Source: an uncultured Verrucomicrobiota bacterium (lineage in GTDB: Bacteria; Verrucomicrobiota; Kiritimatiellia; RFP12; UBA1067). Taken from it: 17,154 nucleotides of DNA. The notes beneath the pieces were generated by a model. The model had not been told where the DNA came from. It saw only the letters and a program-made list of their open reading frames with translations, and made no database searches. Positions 7,608 to 14,636 of the stretch are shown piece by piece; the first letter of the stretch is position 1, and each line of letters begins with the position of its first letter. The translations under genes were made by a program, and so were the position numbers. The DNA is taken from positions 1 through 17,154 of the forward strand of contig CALCDB010000169.1 in the NCBI GenBank assembly GCA_937901395.1, given 5' to 3'.

Positions 7608-8596
7608 TACGCGATTGCCCGTCGTATCGCGAGTATCGTAAGCGACTGCAAAATCGGCACGCCGGAAGATAACAACGTTCCCAATGTACGCGTGAACTTC
7701 GAGACCGCCGAACGCTGAGTGAGCGTTCCCGTCACTGGCATACGCAACTTTAGCGCATCAAACATATATGCGCCCTTTTCCGTCTTGCCGATGATCTTTA
7801 CAATTACCACTATCGCCACGATGGATAGCAATACCTGCAAACCATTGTTCTGCACAAACTCGGAAGCCGCGATTACCTTTTGCGTCAACATCGGCAATTC
7901 CGCGCCGCCCAGCATATCGTTGAACACCTGTTGGAACTTCGGAATCACCGTAACCAACAAGAACGCCGTGATGCCGATTGCGGCTACCAAGACCACAATC
8001 GGGTAGATCATCGCTCCCTTTACCTTGTTCTTGATGCGTTCCGATTTCTCCGCAAACTCCGCCAATCTGCCAAGCACAACTTCAAGCACACCGCCGGCTT
8101 CACCAGCCTTCACCATGTTGACATAGAGATTGTCGAATATCTTTGGATACGCCGTAAGCGATTCCGAAAACGTTCCGCCGGAAGCGATGTTATCCGAAAT
8201 GCCCGAGAGCGCCTCCAGCATTTGTGGATCTTTCATCTGGCGCTTCAACACCTCGATGCCGCGCATCAATGGCAACCCTGCGTTTACGAGCGTCGCCAAC
8301 ATACGCGTGAACTGCGTCAATACCTTCGTGCTGATCTTGCGCTGAAGGAACTTCGGCAACTTTATGTTGAGCTTAATCTGCGCGTTCAGAATCCCGCCCT
8401 TCTTCTTCCCCCCGCCGGGAGCAGGCGCATTCGCAGGTGCTTTCGCCTTCGTCTCCTTCTTTACTTCACCCATCGCCGTGGGCATTAGCCCTTGCGCACG
8501 CAACGCGGCGATCGCCGAATTGCGATCGCCCGCCTCGATCGTGCCACGCTGTTGCCCGCCACTTGAATCTTTAGCTATATACTGAAATGTCGCCAT
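7571..8596 (-). CDS. gspF: GspF/PilC inner-membrane platform protein, N-terminal fragment (frameshifted after codon ~322)
   Basis: GspF is the inner-membrane platform on which the assembly ATPase acts in type II secretion and type IV pili. Visible here: an N-terminal cytoplasmic segment (FQYIAKDSSGGQQRGTIEA), an Ala/Pro/Gly/Lys-rich linker at residues 47-68, the first T2SSF domain from about residue 92 with FTRMLATLVNAGLPL and MVKAGEAGG (161-169), membrane helices near 197-218 and 254-268, and the start of domain two at about 297. After GVPILQSLTI (residue ~321) the frame departs from the family and ends in unrelated residues at 7571. One missing base near 7629-7634 would join it to the downstream fragment, giving about 437 aa in total (usual length about 405). 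Its start overlaps the symporter stop by one base (TAATG). The break may be a sequencing or assembly error, or a true mutation. Confidence 0.85.
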   Translation of the reverse strand: MATFQYIAKDSSGGQQRGTIEAGDRNSAIAALRAQGLMPTAMGEVKKETKAKAPANAPAPGGGKKKGGILNAQIKLNIKLPKFLQRKISTKVLTQFTRMLATLVNAGLPLMRGIEVLKRQMKDPQMLEALSGISDNIASGGTFSESLTAYPKIFDNLYVNMVKAGEAGGVLEVVLGRLAEFAEKSERIKNKVKGAMIYPIVVLVAAIGITAFLLVTVIPKFQQVFNDMLGGAELPMLTQKVIAASEFVQNNGLQVLLSIVAIVVIVKIIGKTEKGAYMFDALKLRMPVTGTLTQRSAVSKFTRTLGTLLSSGVPILQSLTILAIRRAIAYCRIQSRRCTIR

Positions 8597-11148
8597 TATT
8601 TTTTCTCCAACGTCTTGAGCGAGAGGCCAGTGAGATCCTTACCCGACTCGCGATATATTATACTACAAATCCACGAAACTGCAATACACACTACTAAACC
8701 GATTCCACCCAACAAGAACGGATGGAACTTAAGTCCAAACACATTGCAGTCGAGAATATCACAACTGAAACAGACGAAATAATTCGCGATCAAACCGCAA
8801 ACCGCCGCCATTCCCTTGATTCGCGGAATGAACACGCCCATGAAGAATAGCCCCGTCAAACCGGCCGTCAGCATCGCTATGTACTTATTGAAATTATCAA
8901 ACAACGCAGAAGATTCCATGTGCGAAAGCACCAGGGCCGAGAATATTCCGAGAATGCCTACGACATACGTGCAAATCTGTCCCGCGCGAATTTGGCTCTT
9001 TCCGGAAATCGTCGGCTTGAAGCGCTTGATGAAGTCGGTGACCACCGCTGTCGACGCCGAGGAAAGGTTCGCGCTCAAAGTGGAGATCGTCGCCGCGAAC
9101 ACCGCCGCGATTACCAGCCCGGCGAGCCAAGGCGGCATTTCCGACGCCATAAATAGCGGCAATACCGAATCGCCCTTAGGCATGGTTACATCCATCGCCT
9201 CCGGATGCGTATGATAAAAGGCGAACAGCGCCGTTCCGATGCCATAGAACACGACTTGCGCGAATATGCTCATGCAACCATTGAACCATAGCGAACGCTT
9301 CGTGGCGTTTTCATCCGGCGTGGCGATATACCGTTGAATCACGCATTGATCCGAGGTATAGCTCGATAGATTTGAAATCAGCCCCTGCACCGCCACCACC
9401 CAGAAGACGGGTTGCGATAATATGAAGCGGAAATCCCACATCGTATTCTTCTCGTAATTGGTGGCCACGTTCCAGAATGTGGAAAGATGCGAACCCTCGC
9501 CGCCAGTCTTCAAAATCAGCAACACCAGCACCGCTACCGCGCCTCCCATCAATACTATGCCTTGAACGAAATCGCTCCAGATTACCGCTTCAAGCCCGCC
9601 CAATGAACAATACACCATCGTAAGAACGCCGCAGATGAGGATGCATGCATCAATGGAAATTCCCGTGACCGCATTGAGCGCGATCGCCGGCAATAGCGTA
9701 ACCACCGCCACTCTGCACACCATGAACACTATGAATGCCGCGCTTCCAAACAACCTTACTCCAAGATTAAACCTCTTCTCCAAATATTCGTAGGCCGAAG
9801 TGATTCCGAGTCTGCAGAAGAATGGCAAATAATAGTAAATCGCAACCGGAGCCATGCCAATGATGAAGAACGCCATCACAAAATAACGCCAATCCTGCAG
9901 ATACGCCTGCGTAGGAATGGCGATAAAGGTAATGGAAGATAGCATCGTCGCGAAAATCGACATGCCCGCTACATACCATGGAATACGCCCTCCCCCGCGA
10001 AAATAATCATTCTCGTCCTTTTTCTTGAAGATGAAGAAGCACGCCATTCCTACCATCAAAAGCACATATATCCCAACGACGATCCATGCGGACGCCCCGA
10101 ATTTCTTGGCCTTATGGAAACTCGCCGAGGAGACCGAATTGGTTCTGACGCCCGGCGCCATCTCGCCTCCGGCGATTATGAGTTCGTAATCTTCCGCCGT
10201 CTTGCCTACCTTGAGCGCTGCCGCCGCGCCACAGCGGGGAACGTCATCGCCAGTCAATTCCCCGTATTCGCACCAGGCGTCCGTAACGCAGTTATATGCC
10301 AATATCTTGCGTTGCCAACCGAGCTTGGTTGCATCCGCTTCCTTTGAACCGTTCTGCGCCCGCGCGATCCAACCATCCCAACCGAAGCCGCCAACCAACA
10401 GTAGATGTTGATGTCCGCTTACTAACAAACTCGAACCGATGGTAGTGATCTTCTCCGGTAGCTCTGAAAGCCTCTTCCACTTCCCGTCCGAAATGACCAA
10501 TGCGTAACCATCCTTGAGCGGCGAATTGGTATTTGCATCATAACCGCCGTAGATCACGAACTCTTTCTCTTTCTGATCGCCGTTCTGCACCGCTCCTACC
10601 GACTGCAGTCGCGCCACCCCCGGAAAGCCGCATATCTCCTTCCATGCCCACTCCGAGCCATCCTTCGGCGCCTCCAAACCCAATGCATACACCGTAGTGC
10701 CGGTAAACACGTAAATCCGCTTGCCATCACATCCTGCCGCCCCCATCCTTACCGCTTCTGGCAAGTCAGGCAACTTAATCGCGTCCTTTAAGTTGGGGCT
10801 CGGCAACAGAATGGCGCTCTTGAACACCGTCCTACCGTCGGTTCCACCAGCGCAAAACAATCCCTTCTCGGTCTCGACGCTCACGCCTTCGGCTACCGGA
10901 TAATCGAATTCGCCAGTAACCTTGAAGCCGTTCTCCTCCCTGACGATTATATTCCGCGTCCACGTCTTTTGTCCATTGACGAAATCGCTGCCACCGATTA
11001 TGATGAATTCTCCAGTAGGTAAAAATCCAGAAAACGGACGCGCAACCTTGCACGGCAATTCAACTCGTTGATTCCATTTCACCTCCACTGGCGTCGCCAA
11101 CGCGGTAAAGCCCATCAGTAAACTTAATGATATCAGTAATTTGCGCAT
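8596..11148 (-). CDS. Kelch/mutarotase-like domain fused to sodium:solute symporter (SSS family)
   Basis: This 850-aa protein begins with a signal peptide (MRKLLISLSLLMGFTALA). Residues ~25-340 form a kelch-type propeller with repeated GG-anchored blades (FIIIGGSDF, FVIYGGYD, LLLVGGFGW, LIIAGGEM), as in NanM-type sialate mutarotases. From ~352 to the end is an SSS transporter with about 13-14 hydrophobic helices. Family features include LEAVIWSDFVQG near 524, SDQCVIQRYIATP near 601 and the STLSANLSSAS stretch near 695, where SSS proteins bind sodium. The propeller should be periplasmic and act on, or present, a sugar to the transporter; sialic acid is plausible but unproven. Similar fusions are known in PVC bacteria. 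The start at 11148 has AAGGA 8 nt upstream and a promoter behind it. It is the first gene of the prepilin operon, overlapping gspF by one base. Confidence 0.88.
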   Translation of the reverse strand: MRKLLISLSLLMGFTALATPVEVKWNQRVELPCKVARPFSGFLPTGEFIIIGGSDFVNGQKTWTRNIIVREENGFKVTGEFDYPVAEGVSVETEKGLFCAGGTDGRTVFKSAILLPSPNLKDAIKLPDLPEAVRMGAAGCDGKRIYVFTGTTVYALGLEAPKDGSEWAWKEICGFPGVARLQSVGAVQNGDQKEKEFVIYGGYDANTNSPLKDGYALVISDGKWKRLSELPEKITTIGSSLLVSGHQHLLLVGGFGWDGWIARAQNGSKEADATKLGWQRKILAYNCVTDAWCEYGELTGDDVPRCGAAAALKVGKTAEDYELIIAGGEMAPGVRTNSVSSASFHKAKKFGASAWIVVGIYVLLMVGMACFFIFKKKDENDYFRGGGRIPWYVAGMSIFATMLSSITFIAIPTQAYLQDWRYFVMAFFIIGMAPVAIYYYLPFFCRLGITSAYEYLEKRFNLGVRLFGSAAFIVFMVCRVAVVTLLPAIALNAVTGISIDACILICGVLTMVYCSLGGLEAVIWSDFVQGIVLMGGAVAVLVLLILKTGGEGSHLSTFWNVATNYEKNTMWDFRFILSQPVFWVVAVQGLISNLSSYTSDQCVIQRYIATPDENATKRSLWFNGCMSIFAQVVFYGIGTALFAFYHTHPEAMDVTMPKGDSVLPLFMASEMPPWLAGLVIAAVFAATISTLSANLSSASTAVVTDFIKRFKPTISGKSQIRAGQICTYVVGILGIFSALVLSHMESSALFDNFNKYIAMLTAGLTGLFFMGVFIPRIKGMAAVCGLIANYFVCFSCDILDCNVFGLKFHPFLLGGIGLVVCIAVSWICSIIYRESGKDLTGLSLKTLEKK
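8657..8684 (-). promoter_or_regulatory. Possible weak internal promoter ahead of gspF
   Basis: Inside the last codons of the symporter the minus strand reads TTGCAG (8684-8679), a 16-nt spacer, then TATAAT (8662-8657), about 60 nt ahead of the gspF start. The -10 is perfect but the -35 is poor, and the stretch also codes for conserved C-terminal residues. It could give the secretion genes some expression independent of the symporter. Confidence 0.25.
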
Positions 11149-11156
11149 ATCTTTAG

Positions 11157-11161
11157 TCCTT
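11157..11161 (-). promoter_or_regulatory. Ribosome binding site of the kelch-symporter gene
   Basis: AAGGA on the minus strand lies 8 nt ahead of the ATG at 11148 and supports that start. It is one of the clearer Shine-Dalgarno sites in the window and falls within the short leader predicted from the promoter just upstream. Confidence 0.6.
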
Positions 11162-11171
11162 AAACAAAAGT

Positions 11172-11201
11172 ATTATAGCGAAAAACGCATCATCCCGTCA
11201 A
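11172..11201 (-). promoter_or_regulatory. Sigma70-type promoter of the symporter-gspF-prepilin operon
   Basis: The minus strand has TTGACG (11201-11196), an 18-nt spacer and TATAAT (11177-11172). The start of transcription should be near 11165, leaving a leader of about 17 nt that contains the Shine-Dalgarno site. It fills the 53-bp gap after the CPBP protease gene, and no terminator hairpin separates the two, so read-through from the upstream operon is possible. As all later junctions overlap or nearly touch, this is probably the main promoter for more than 11 kb of sequence. Confidence 0.7.
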
Positions 11202-11777
11202 CTACCAAAGTTGCCATTCGTTAAAATAAATCACATAAAGACCTAAAAGAAAATTCGTAGTAACATGCGCAATTATCGCCGCCCCCAACCCCTTGCGCAA
11301 GTATATCCAACCATAGATGATTCCCGCGATCGCCCCCACGAGAAATCGATCGTGCTCGATCGCAAACAATGCCGTCATCCACCAAAATCCAGCGAACCGG
11401 ATTAACCACTTGCGAAAGAACAACTCTTCAGCAATCGCAATTACGAACGCACTGCCCAATAGTCTCATCACCAATAATCCAGCGTTCGCCTCGGCGATCT
11501 TGTTCGTTCCTCCTTCGCCAATAATACAATACTTTTTATATTCTTCAACATGCTCCGGCGCTATCCAAATTGCCAATACCAATACCCCTATCGGCACTCC
11601 CCACGATATCGCCCGCTTGAAATAATCCCCATCAATCTTCTTTCCCCACAGCGACCATACCAGCAACCCCGCCGTAACCACGGCTCGTATCGCATACATA
11701 ACCGCGGTATTTGGCAACACCTTCATTAACACCATCCATACAGCGAATGGCAATATCAATTTTGCCGACTCTCTCAC
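11202..11777 (-). CDS. CPBP-family intramembrane metalloprotease (CAAX-protease-related)
   Basis: This 191-aa membrane protein carries the three CPBP motifs: EExxxR (Glu117, Glu118, Arg122), FxxxH (Phe138, His142) and HxxxN (His171, Asn175). These residues build the metal-dependent active site within the membrane. An N-terminal pair of helices begins SAKLILPFAVWMVLMKVLP; this resembles the CAAX-protease-related family that accompanies exosortase/PEP-CTERM genes, as I recall it. The frame opens at 11855, but the GTG at 11777 is the better start: it overlaps the aroC stop as GTGA and has GGAG 7 nt upstream. The substrate is unknown. Translationally coupled to aroC; the prepilin operon promoter follows immediately after its stop. 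Confidence 0.85.
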   Translation of the reverse strand: MRESAKLILPFAVWMVLMKVLPNTAVMYAIRAVVTAGLLVWSLWGKKIDGDYFKRAISWGVPIGVLVLAIWIAPEHVEEYKKYCIIGEGGTNKIAEANAGLLVMRLLGSAFVIAIAEELFFRKWLIRFAGFWWMTALFAIEHDRFLVGAIAGIIYGWIYLRKGLGAAIIAHVTTNFLLGLYVIYFNEWQLW

Positions 11778-12667
11778 CCAACTTCTCCCATCTCTCCTAA
11801 AACAACTAATGCCATTACGCTTTCGACCGCTGGACACGCCCGATACGCTACGCACCGATCATGCCGTCCATGGACCTTGAGCTTTACTTCCTTAAGCGTC
11901 TTGAGATCAACCGAATCTTGCTCGATTTCAATTGATGGTGTTGGCTTGAAGGCGAGCCGCGCCACGATCGGCGCGCCAACGCTTATGCCGCCCAATATCC
12001 CCCCGCAATGATTCGTTACCAATACTACCTTCCCCTCCCTTATCGCGAACGCATCATTCGCCTCGCTCCCATGCATATTCGCCAATTGGAATCCATCGCC
12101 GAATTCAACCCCCTTGACCGCAGGTATTGAAAAAAATGCCGCCGACAATTTCGACTCCAGCCCCTCCGCTCCAGCCTCGCCAAGTCCCGAAGGCACTCCC
12201 CTCGCAACGACTTCAACCAACGCCCCGTTGCTATCGCCTTCCCTGCCATTCGCCGACTCGGAAACGACTCTCGCCGAAATTTCGACTCCATGGCGCTCCA
12301 AGAGCTGAAGCGCTATTCCGCCGGCCGCGCACAACGGCGCCGTCATCCTGCCGCTCCAACGCCCTCCTCCCGCGGGAATTTTGCCATCCTTTAAGTATGC
12401 CGCGTAATCAGCGTGCCCAGGACGTGGCACGGTTGCGAACTCTGAATAATCTTCGCTGCGTTGATTAAGATTCTTGATGGTAATCTTTAGCGAAGCGTCG
12501 TTCCACTCAATCATCGGCTCGTCGCGTTCCTCTCGCGGAGAATTCTTCTTTCTCCTCGCCATAAACGCGTTTAATTTATCATAATCGAAAACGAATGGTG
12601 AAAGCCCCTTCACTATTATCCCAACCTCATCGCCATGCGACTCTCCAAATAAACGCCACGTTACCAT
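11774..12667 (-). CDS. aroC: Chorismate synthase (short, divergent)
   Basis: Chorismate synthase converts EPSP to chorismate with reduced FMN, the last step of the shikimate pathway. Recognisable blocks are FGESHGDEVG (residues 7-16), RPGHADY, GGGRWSGRMTAPLCAAGGIA, VEVVARGVPSGLG, IPAVKGVEFGDGF, GGILGGISVG, AFKPTPSI and the late GRHDRC. At 297 aa it is well below the usual 350-390. The SGVF-x-G-x-TTG-TP segment before the I-x-N-x-x-x-R-S-x-DY block is missing, and the region between GVEIS and GDSNG is much shorter than normal. The RHDP motif reads RHDR. The frame is intact and it sits in an operon with ung (7-nt overlap) and the CPBP protease (4-nt overlap). Probably functional but reduced; activity should not be assumed. 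Confidence 0.88.
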   Translation of the reverse strand: MVTWRLFGESHGDEVGIIVKGLSPFVFDYDKLNAFMARRKKNSPREERDEPMIEWNDASLKITIKNLNQRSEDYSEFATVPRPGHADYAAYLKDGKIPAGGGRWSGRMTAPLCAAGGIALQLLERHGVEISARVVSESANGREGDSNGALVEVVARGVPSGLGEAGAEGLESKLSAAFFSIPAVKGVEFGDGFQLANMHGSEANDAFAIREGKVVLVTNHCGGILGGISVGAPIVARLAFKPTPSIEIEQDSVDLKTLKEVKLKVHGRHDRCVAYRACPAVESVMALVVLGEMGEVG

Positions 12668-13299
12668 TCTATCGGACCCTTGCCATGTTTTACGAGATAA
12701 TCGTTCGCCTTCTCAAAGGGTTTTGAACCGAAAAACCCTCGATATGCCGATAATGGAGATGGATGCGCCGAAGCGATTACGCAATGTCGGTTGCGATCGA
12801 TGAACGCACCCTTGCGCTGTGCATAGCTCCCCCAAAGAATGAAGACCAAATGCTCTCGCTCGCTCGCCAGTGCCTTCACCACCGCATCCGTGAATATTTC
12901 CCAGCCCTTCCCTTGATGACTGCCAGCCAAATGCGCCGCTACCGTCAACGTGGCGTTTAGCAATAGCACCCCTTGCCTTGTCCACTCCATCAAATCCGGA
13001 AAATGCCCAAGCTCCTTCGCGATGTTCTCCAACGAAGGAGGCGCCTTTATCGTTGGCGGAACGTAAAAGGCCAATCCCTGCGCCTGCCCGGGCTCATGAT
13101 ATGGATCCTGCCCTAAAATCACGACCTTCACCTCGTCAAATGGCGTGCGATTAAACGCATTGAAAATTAAACTTGCCGGAGGATAGCACTGGCCTTCTTG
13201 ATATGCATTGCGAACGAATCGAACGAGATCGCCGAAGTATTGCTTCTCGAATTCTCCTCCGATTGCGCGTTTCCATGTCTCGTCAATCTTGACTTCCAT
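12661..13299 (-). CDS. ung: Uracil-DNA glycosylase, family 1
   Basis: This cytoplasmic repair enzyme removes uracil from DNA, opening base-excision repair. The 212-aa protein has all family 1 motifs: GQDPYH with the catalytic Asp at residue 65 (Asp64 in E. coli Ung), LLLNATLTV, and HPSPLSAYRGFFG, whose His is the second catalytic residue. The frame opens at 13335, but that ATG would lie between the -35 and -10 boxes of the promoter seen here. The ATG at 13299 gives a normal length and N-terminus (MEVKIDETWK). No Shine-Dalgarno precedes it, and with the predicted transcription start near 13306 the mRNA would be nearly leaderless. It is the first gene of ung-aroC-CPBP protease and divergent from the permease gene. 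Confidence 0.93.
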   Translation of the reverse strand: MEVKIDETWKRAIGGEFEKQYFGDLVRFVRNAYQEGQCYPPASLIFNAFNRTPFDEVKVVILGQDPYHEPGQAQGLAFYVPPTIKAPPSLENIAKELGHFPDLMEWTRQGVLLLNATLTVAAHLAGSHQGKGWEIFTDAVVKALASEREHLVFILWGSYAQRKGAFIDRNRHCVIASAHPSPLSAYRGFFGSKPFEKANDYLVKHGKGPIEW

Positions 13300-13312
13300 A
13301 ATTAGTAACGAT

Positions 13313-13341
13313 ATTATATCATAATCTATCTCCATGGTGAA
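13313..13341 (-). promoter_or_regulatory. Promoter of ung-aroC-CPBP operon (extended -10)
   Basis: The minus strand has TTCACC (13341-13336), a 17-nt spacer and TATAAT (13318-13313), with TG one base ahead of the -10 (13321-13320) forming an extended -10. Transcription should start near 13306, only about 7 nt before the ung ATG at 13299. Confidence 0.65.
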
Positions 13342-13343
13342 TA

Positions 13344-13352
13344 TGATATAAT
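13344..13352 (+). promoter_or_regulatory. Extended -10 promoter of the lactate-permease-family gene
   Basis: TGATATAAT on the plus strand matches the TGnTATAAT extended -10. I see no good -35 at 16-18 nt. The start should be near 13359, about 3 nt before the ATG at 13362, so the transcript would be effectively leaderless; no Shine-Dalgarno is present. Confidence 0.6.
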
Positions 13353-13361
13353 ATTATCATT

Positions 13362-14636
13362 ATGTTAACTCAAATCATATCTGCCGCCTTGTCTGGCGTA
13401 AAATTGGGTCTCTGCCCTATCGGGCTGGTAATCATCGGTGCGCTTTTTACCTATCGCCTTTGTGAATCGACTGGTTCGATGGAGAAAATTCGCCATGCGC
13501 TAACTTCCATCTCCGAAGATCCAGTGATCATAATTCTCCTGGTGGTCTGGGGCTTTGGCAACTTTATGGAAGGCATTGCCGGGTTTGGAACCGCCGTTGC
13601 CATACCCGCGGCCATCCTTGCCGGAATCGGCATAAAGCCCATTCGCGCCGTCGTCTTGTGCCTAATCGCCAATACCGCCGCAACTGCCTTCGGTTCCGTT
13701 GGCGTCCCCGCGATTACCCTCGCCAATACCGCCAACCTCGATGTGCGCAATCTCGTTTCATTTTCCACCAATGCGATTACCTTGATCTTTGCCGTTACCC
13801 CTTTTCTGCTCGTTGCCTATGCTACTGGAATGAGAGGCGTCAAGCGCTACTTCCTTATGACCTCGCTCGTCTCCCTTGCCTTTGCCCTGCCTGCGTATTT
13901 CATCGCCATTTATTGGGGACCCGAACTGCCTGCCATCATCGGCGGCATCTCTGCGATTGTAATCGTGGTAATTACCCATAAGTTGCCTACGAATGTTTCC
14001 TGTAAATCCCTCGCTCTCGCCGCCGCCCCCTTTATCTCGGTTATCGTCTGCCTCGCCATCTACGCCTTGGCTCTGCCTCAATATGTCAAGGCGCATCTTA
14101 CACCCGGCGCCATAATTCTGATTGCCGGTGCCATTGGCGGACTCTTTCAACGCGTTTCTTTCTTGGATATGTTCAAGGTGCTGCTCACTACCCTCCATAA
14201 GTCGATGCGCGCATTAATAATCATCTGCTCCATCCTCGCGCTTGCTCGCATCCTTGATTCAATAGGAGCGATTTCCATCTTAGCCAACGCCGTCGTCTCG
14301 CTCATGGGCCGCTCCTATGCTTTCGCGGCAACCGCCCTCGGGGCCTTCGGTGGAACTCTTACAGGTAGCGGAACCAGTTCAAATGTGCTTTTCGGCGCTC
14401 TCCAACATGATGCCGCCATCAAACTCGGCTTCAATGAATACGCCCTCGCCGCCGCCAACTTGCTCGGCTCTGGCATCGGCAAAATGATTTGTCCCCAGTC
14501 AATCGCAATCGGCATGGCCGCAGTCGGCATCAAAGGTTGTGAAAAGGAAATAATAAAGGACGCCTGCAAATACTTTGCTGGCGTCCTCATATTGGCCTCG
14601 CTAACTTGCGCCCTTATGGCAATCGCGAATGCTTAG
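13362..14636 (+). CDS. lldP: L-lactate permease (LctP/LldP) family transporter
   Basis: This 424-aa inner-membrane protein has about 12 hydrophobic helices. Family blocks are GFGNFMEGIAGFGTAVAIPA (about residues 64-83), ANTAATAFGSVGVPAI, the GTLTGSGTSSNVLFGALQ stretch (about 328-346) and IGKMICPQSIAIG near 369. These match LldP-type permeases, which import lactate or glycolate with protons. E. coli LldP is about 550 aa, so this one is about 125 residues shorter, apparently losing part of the middle and C-terminal helices. Substrate is therefore only a family-level guess. It is the only plus-strand gene in the window, expressed from a divergent promoter shared with ung, and it ends with its TAG interlocked with the stop of the convergent porin gene. 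Confidence 0.85.
   Translation: MLTQIISAALSGVKLGLCPIGLVIIGALFTYRLCESTGSMEKIRHALTSISEDPVIIILLVVWGFGNFMEGIAGFGTAVAIPAAILAGIGIKPIRAVVLCLIANTAATAFGSVGVPAITLANTANLDVRNLVSFSTNAITLIFAVTPFLLVAYATGMRGVKRYFLMTSLVSLAFALPAYFIAIYWGPELPAIIGGISAIVIVVITHKLPTNVSCKSLALAAAPFISVIVCLAIYALALPQYVKAHLTPGAIILIAGAIGGLFQRVSFLDMFKVLLTTLHKSMRALIIICSILALARILDSIGAISILANAVVSLMGRSYAFAATALGAFGGTLTGSGTSSNVLFGALQHDAAIKLGFNEYALAAANLLGSGIGKMICPQSIAIGMAAVGIKGCEKEIIKDACKYFAGVLILASLTCALMAIANA

Larger units (their letters stand above)
13311..13354. repeat. Perfect 13-bp inverted repeat spanning the divergent promoters
   Basis: ATATTATATCATA at 13311-13323 is repeated as its exact reverse complement at 13342-13354, with an 18-bp spacer. 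Each arm contains an extended -10 box (TGATATAAT) facing outward. The symmetry may simply reflect two similar promoters back to back, or may be an operator for a dimeric regulator acting on both ung and the permease gene. Confidence 0.7.

Noticed and set aside
7625..7640. Programmed ribosomal frameshift in gspF
   Set aside because: No slippery heptamer, stop-proximal stall or downstream structure is seen, and GspF proteins are not known to use frameshifting. A missing base explains it better.
8514..11336. GCGATCGC octamers resembling the cyanobacterial HIP1 repeat
   Set aside because: I counted only about four in the window, all within coding sequence and explained by common codons; the gene content is not cyanobacterial.
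11778..11855. N-terminal extension of the CPBP protease to the ATG at 11855
   Set aside because: It would read through the end of aroC, is basic and featureless, and lacks a ribosome site, whereas the GTG at 11777 has GGAG and a GTGA stop-start overlap.
13300..13335. ung starting at the ATG at 13335
   Set aside because: That ATG falls between the -35 and -10 boxes of the promoter proposed here, and the 12 extra residues are not expected for the family.
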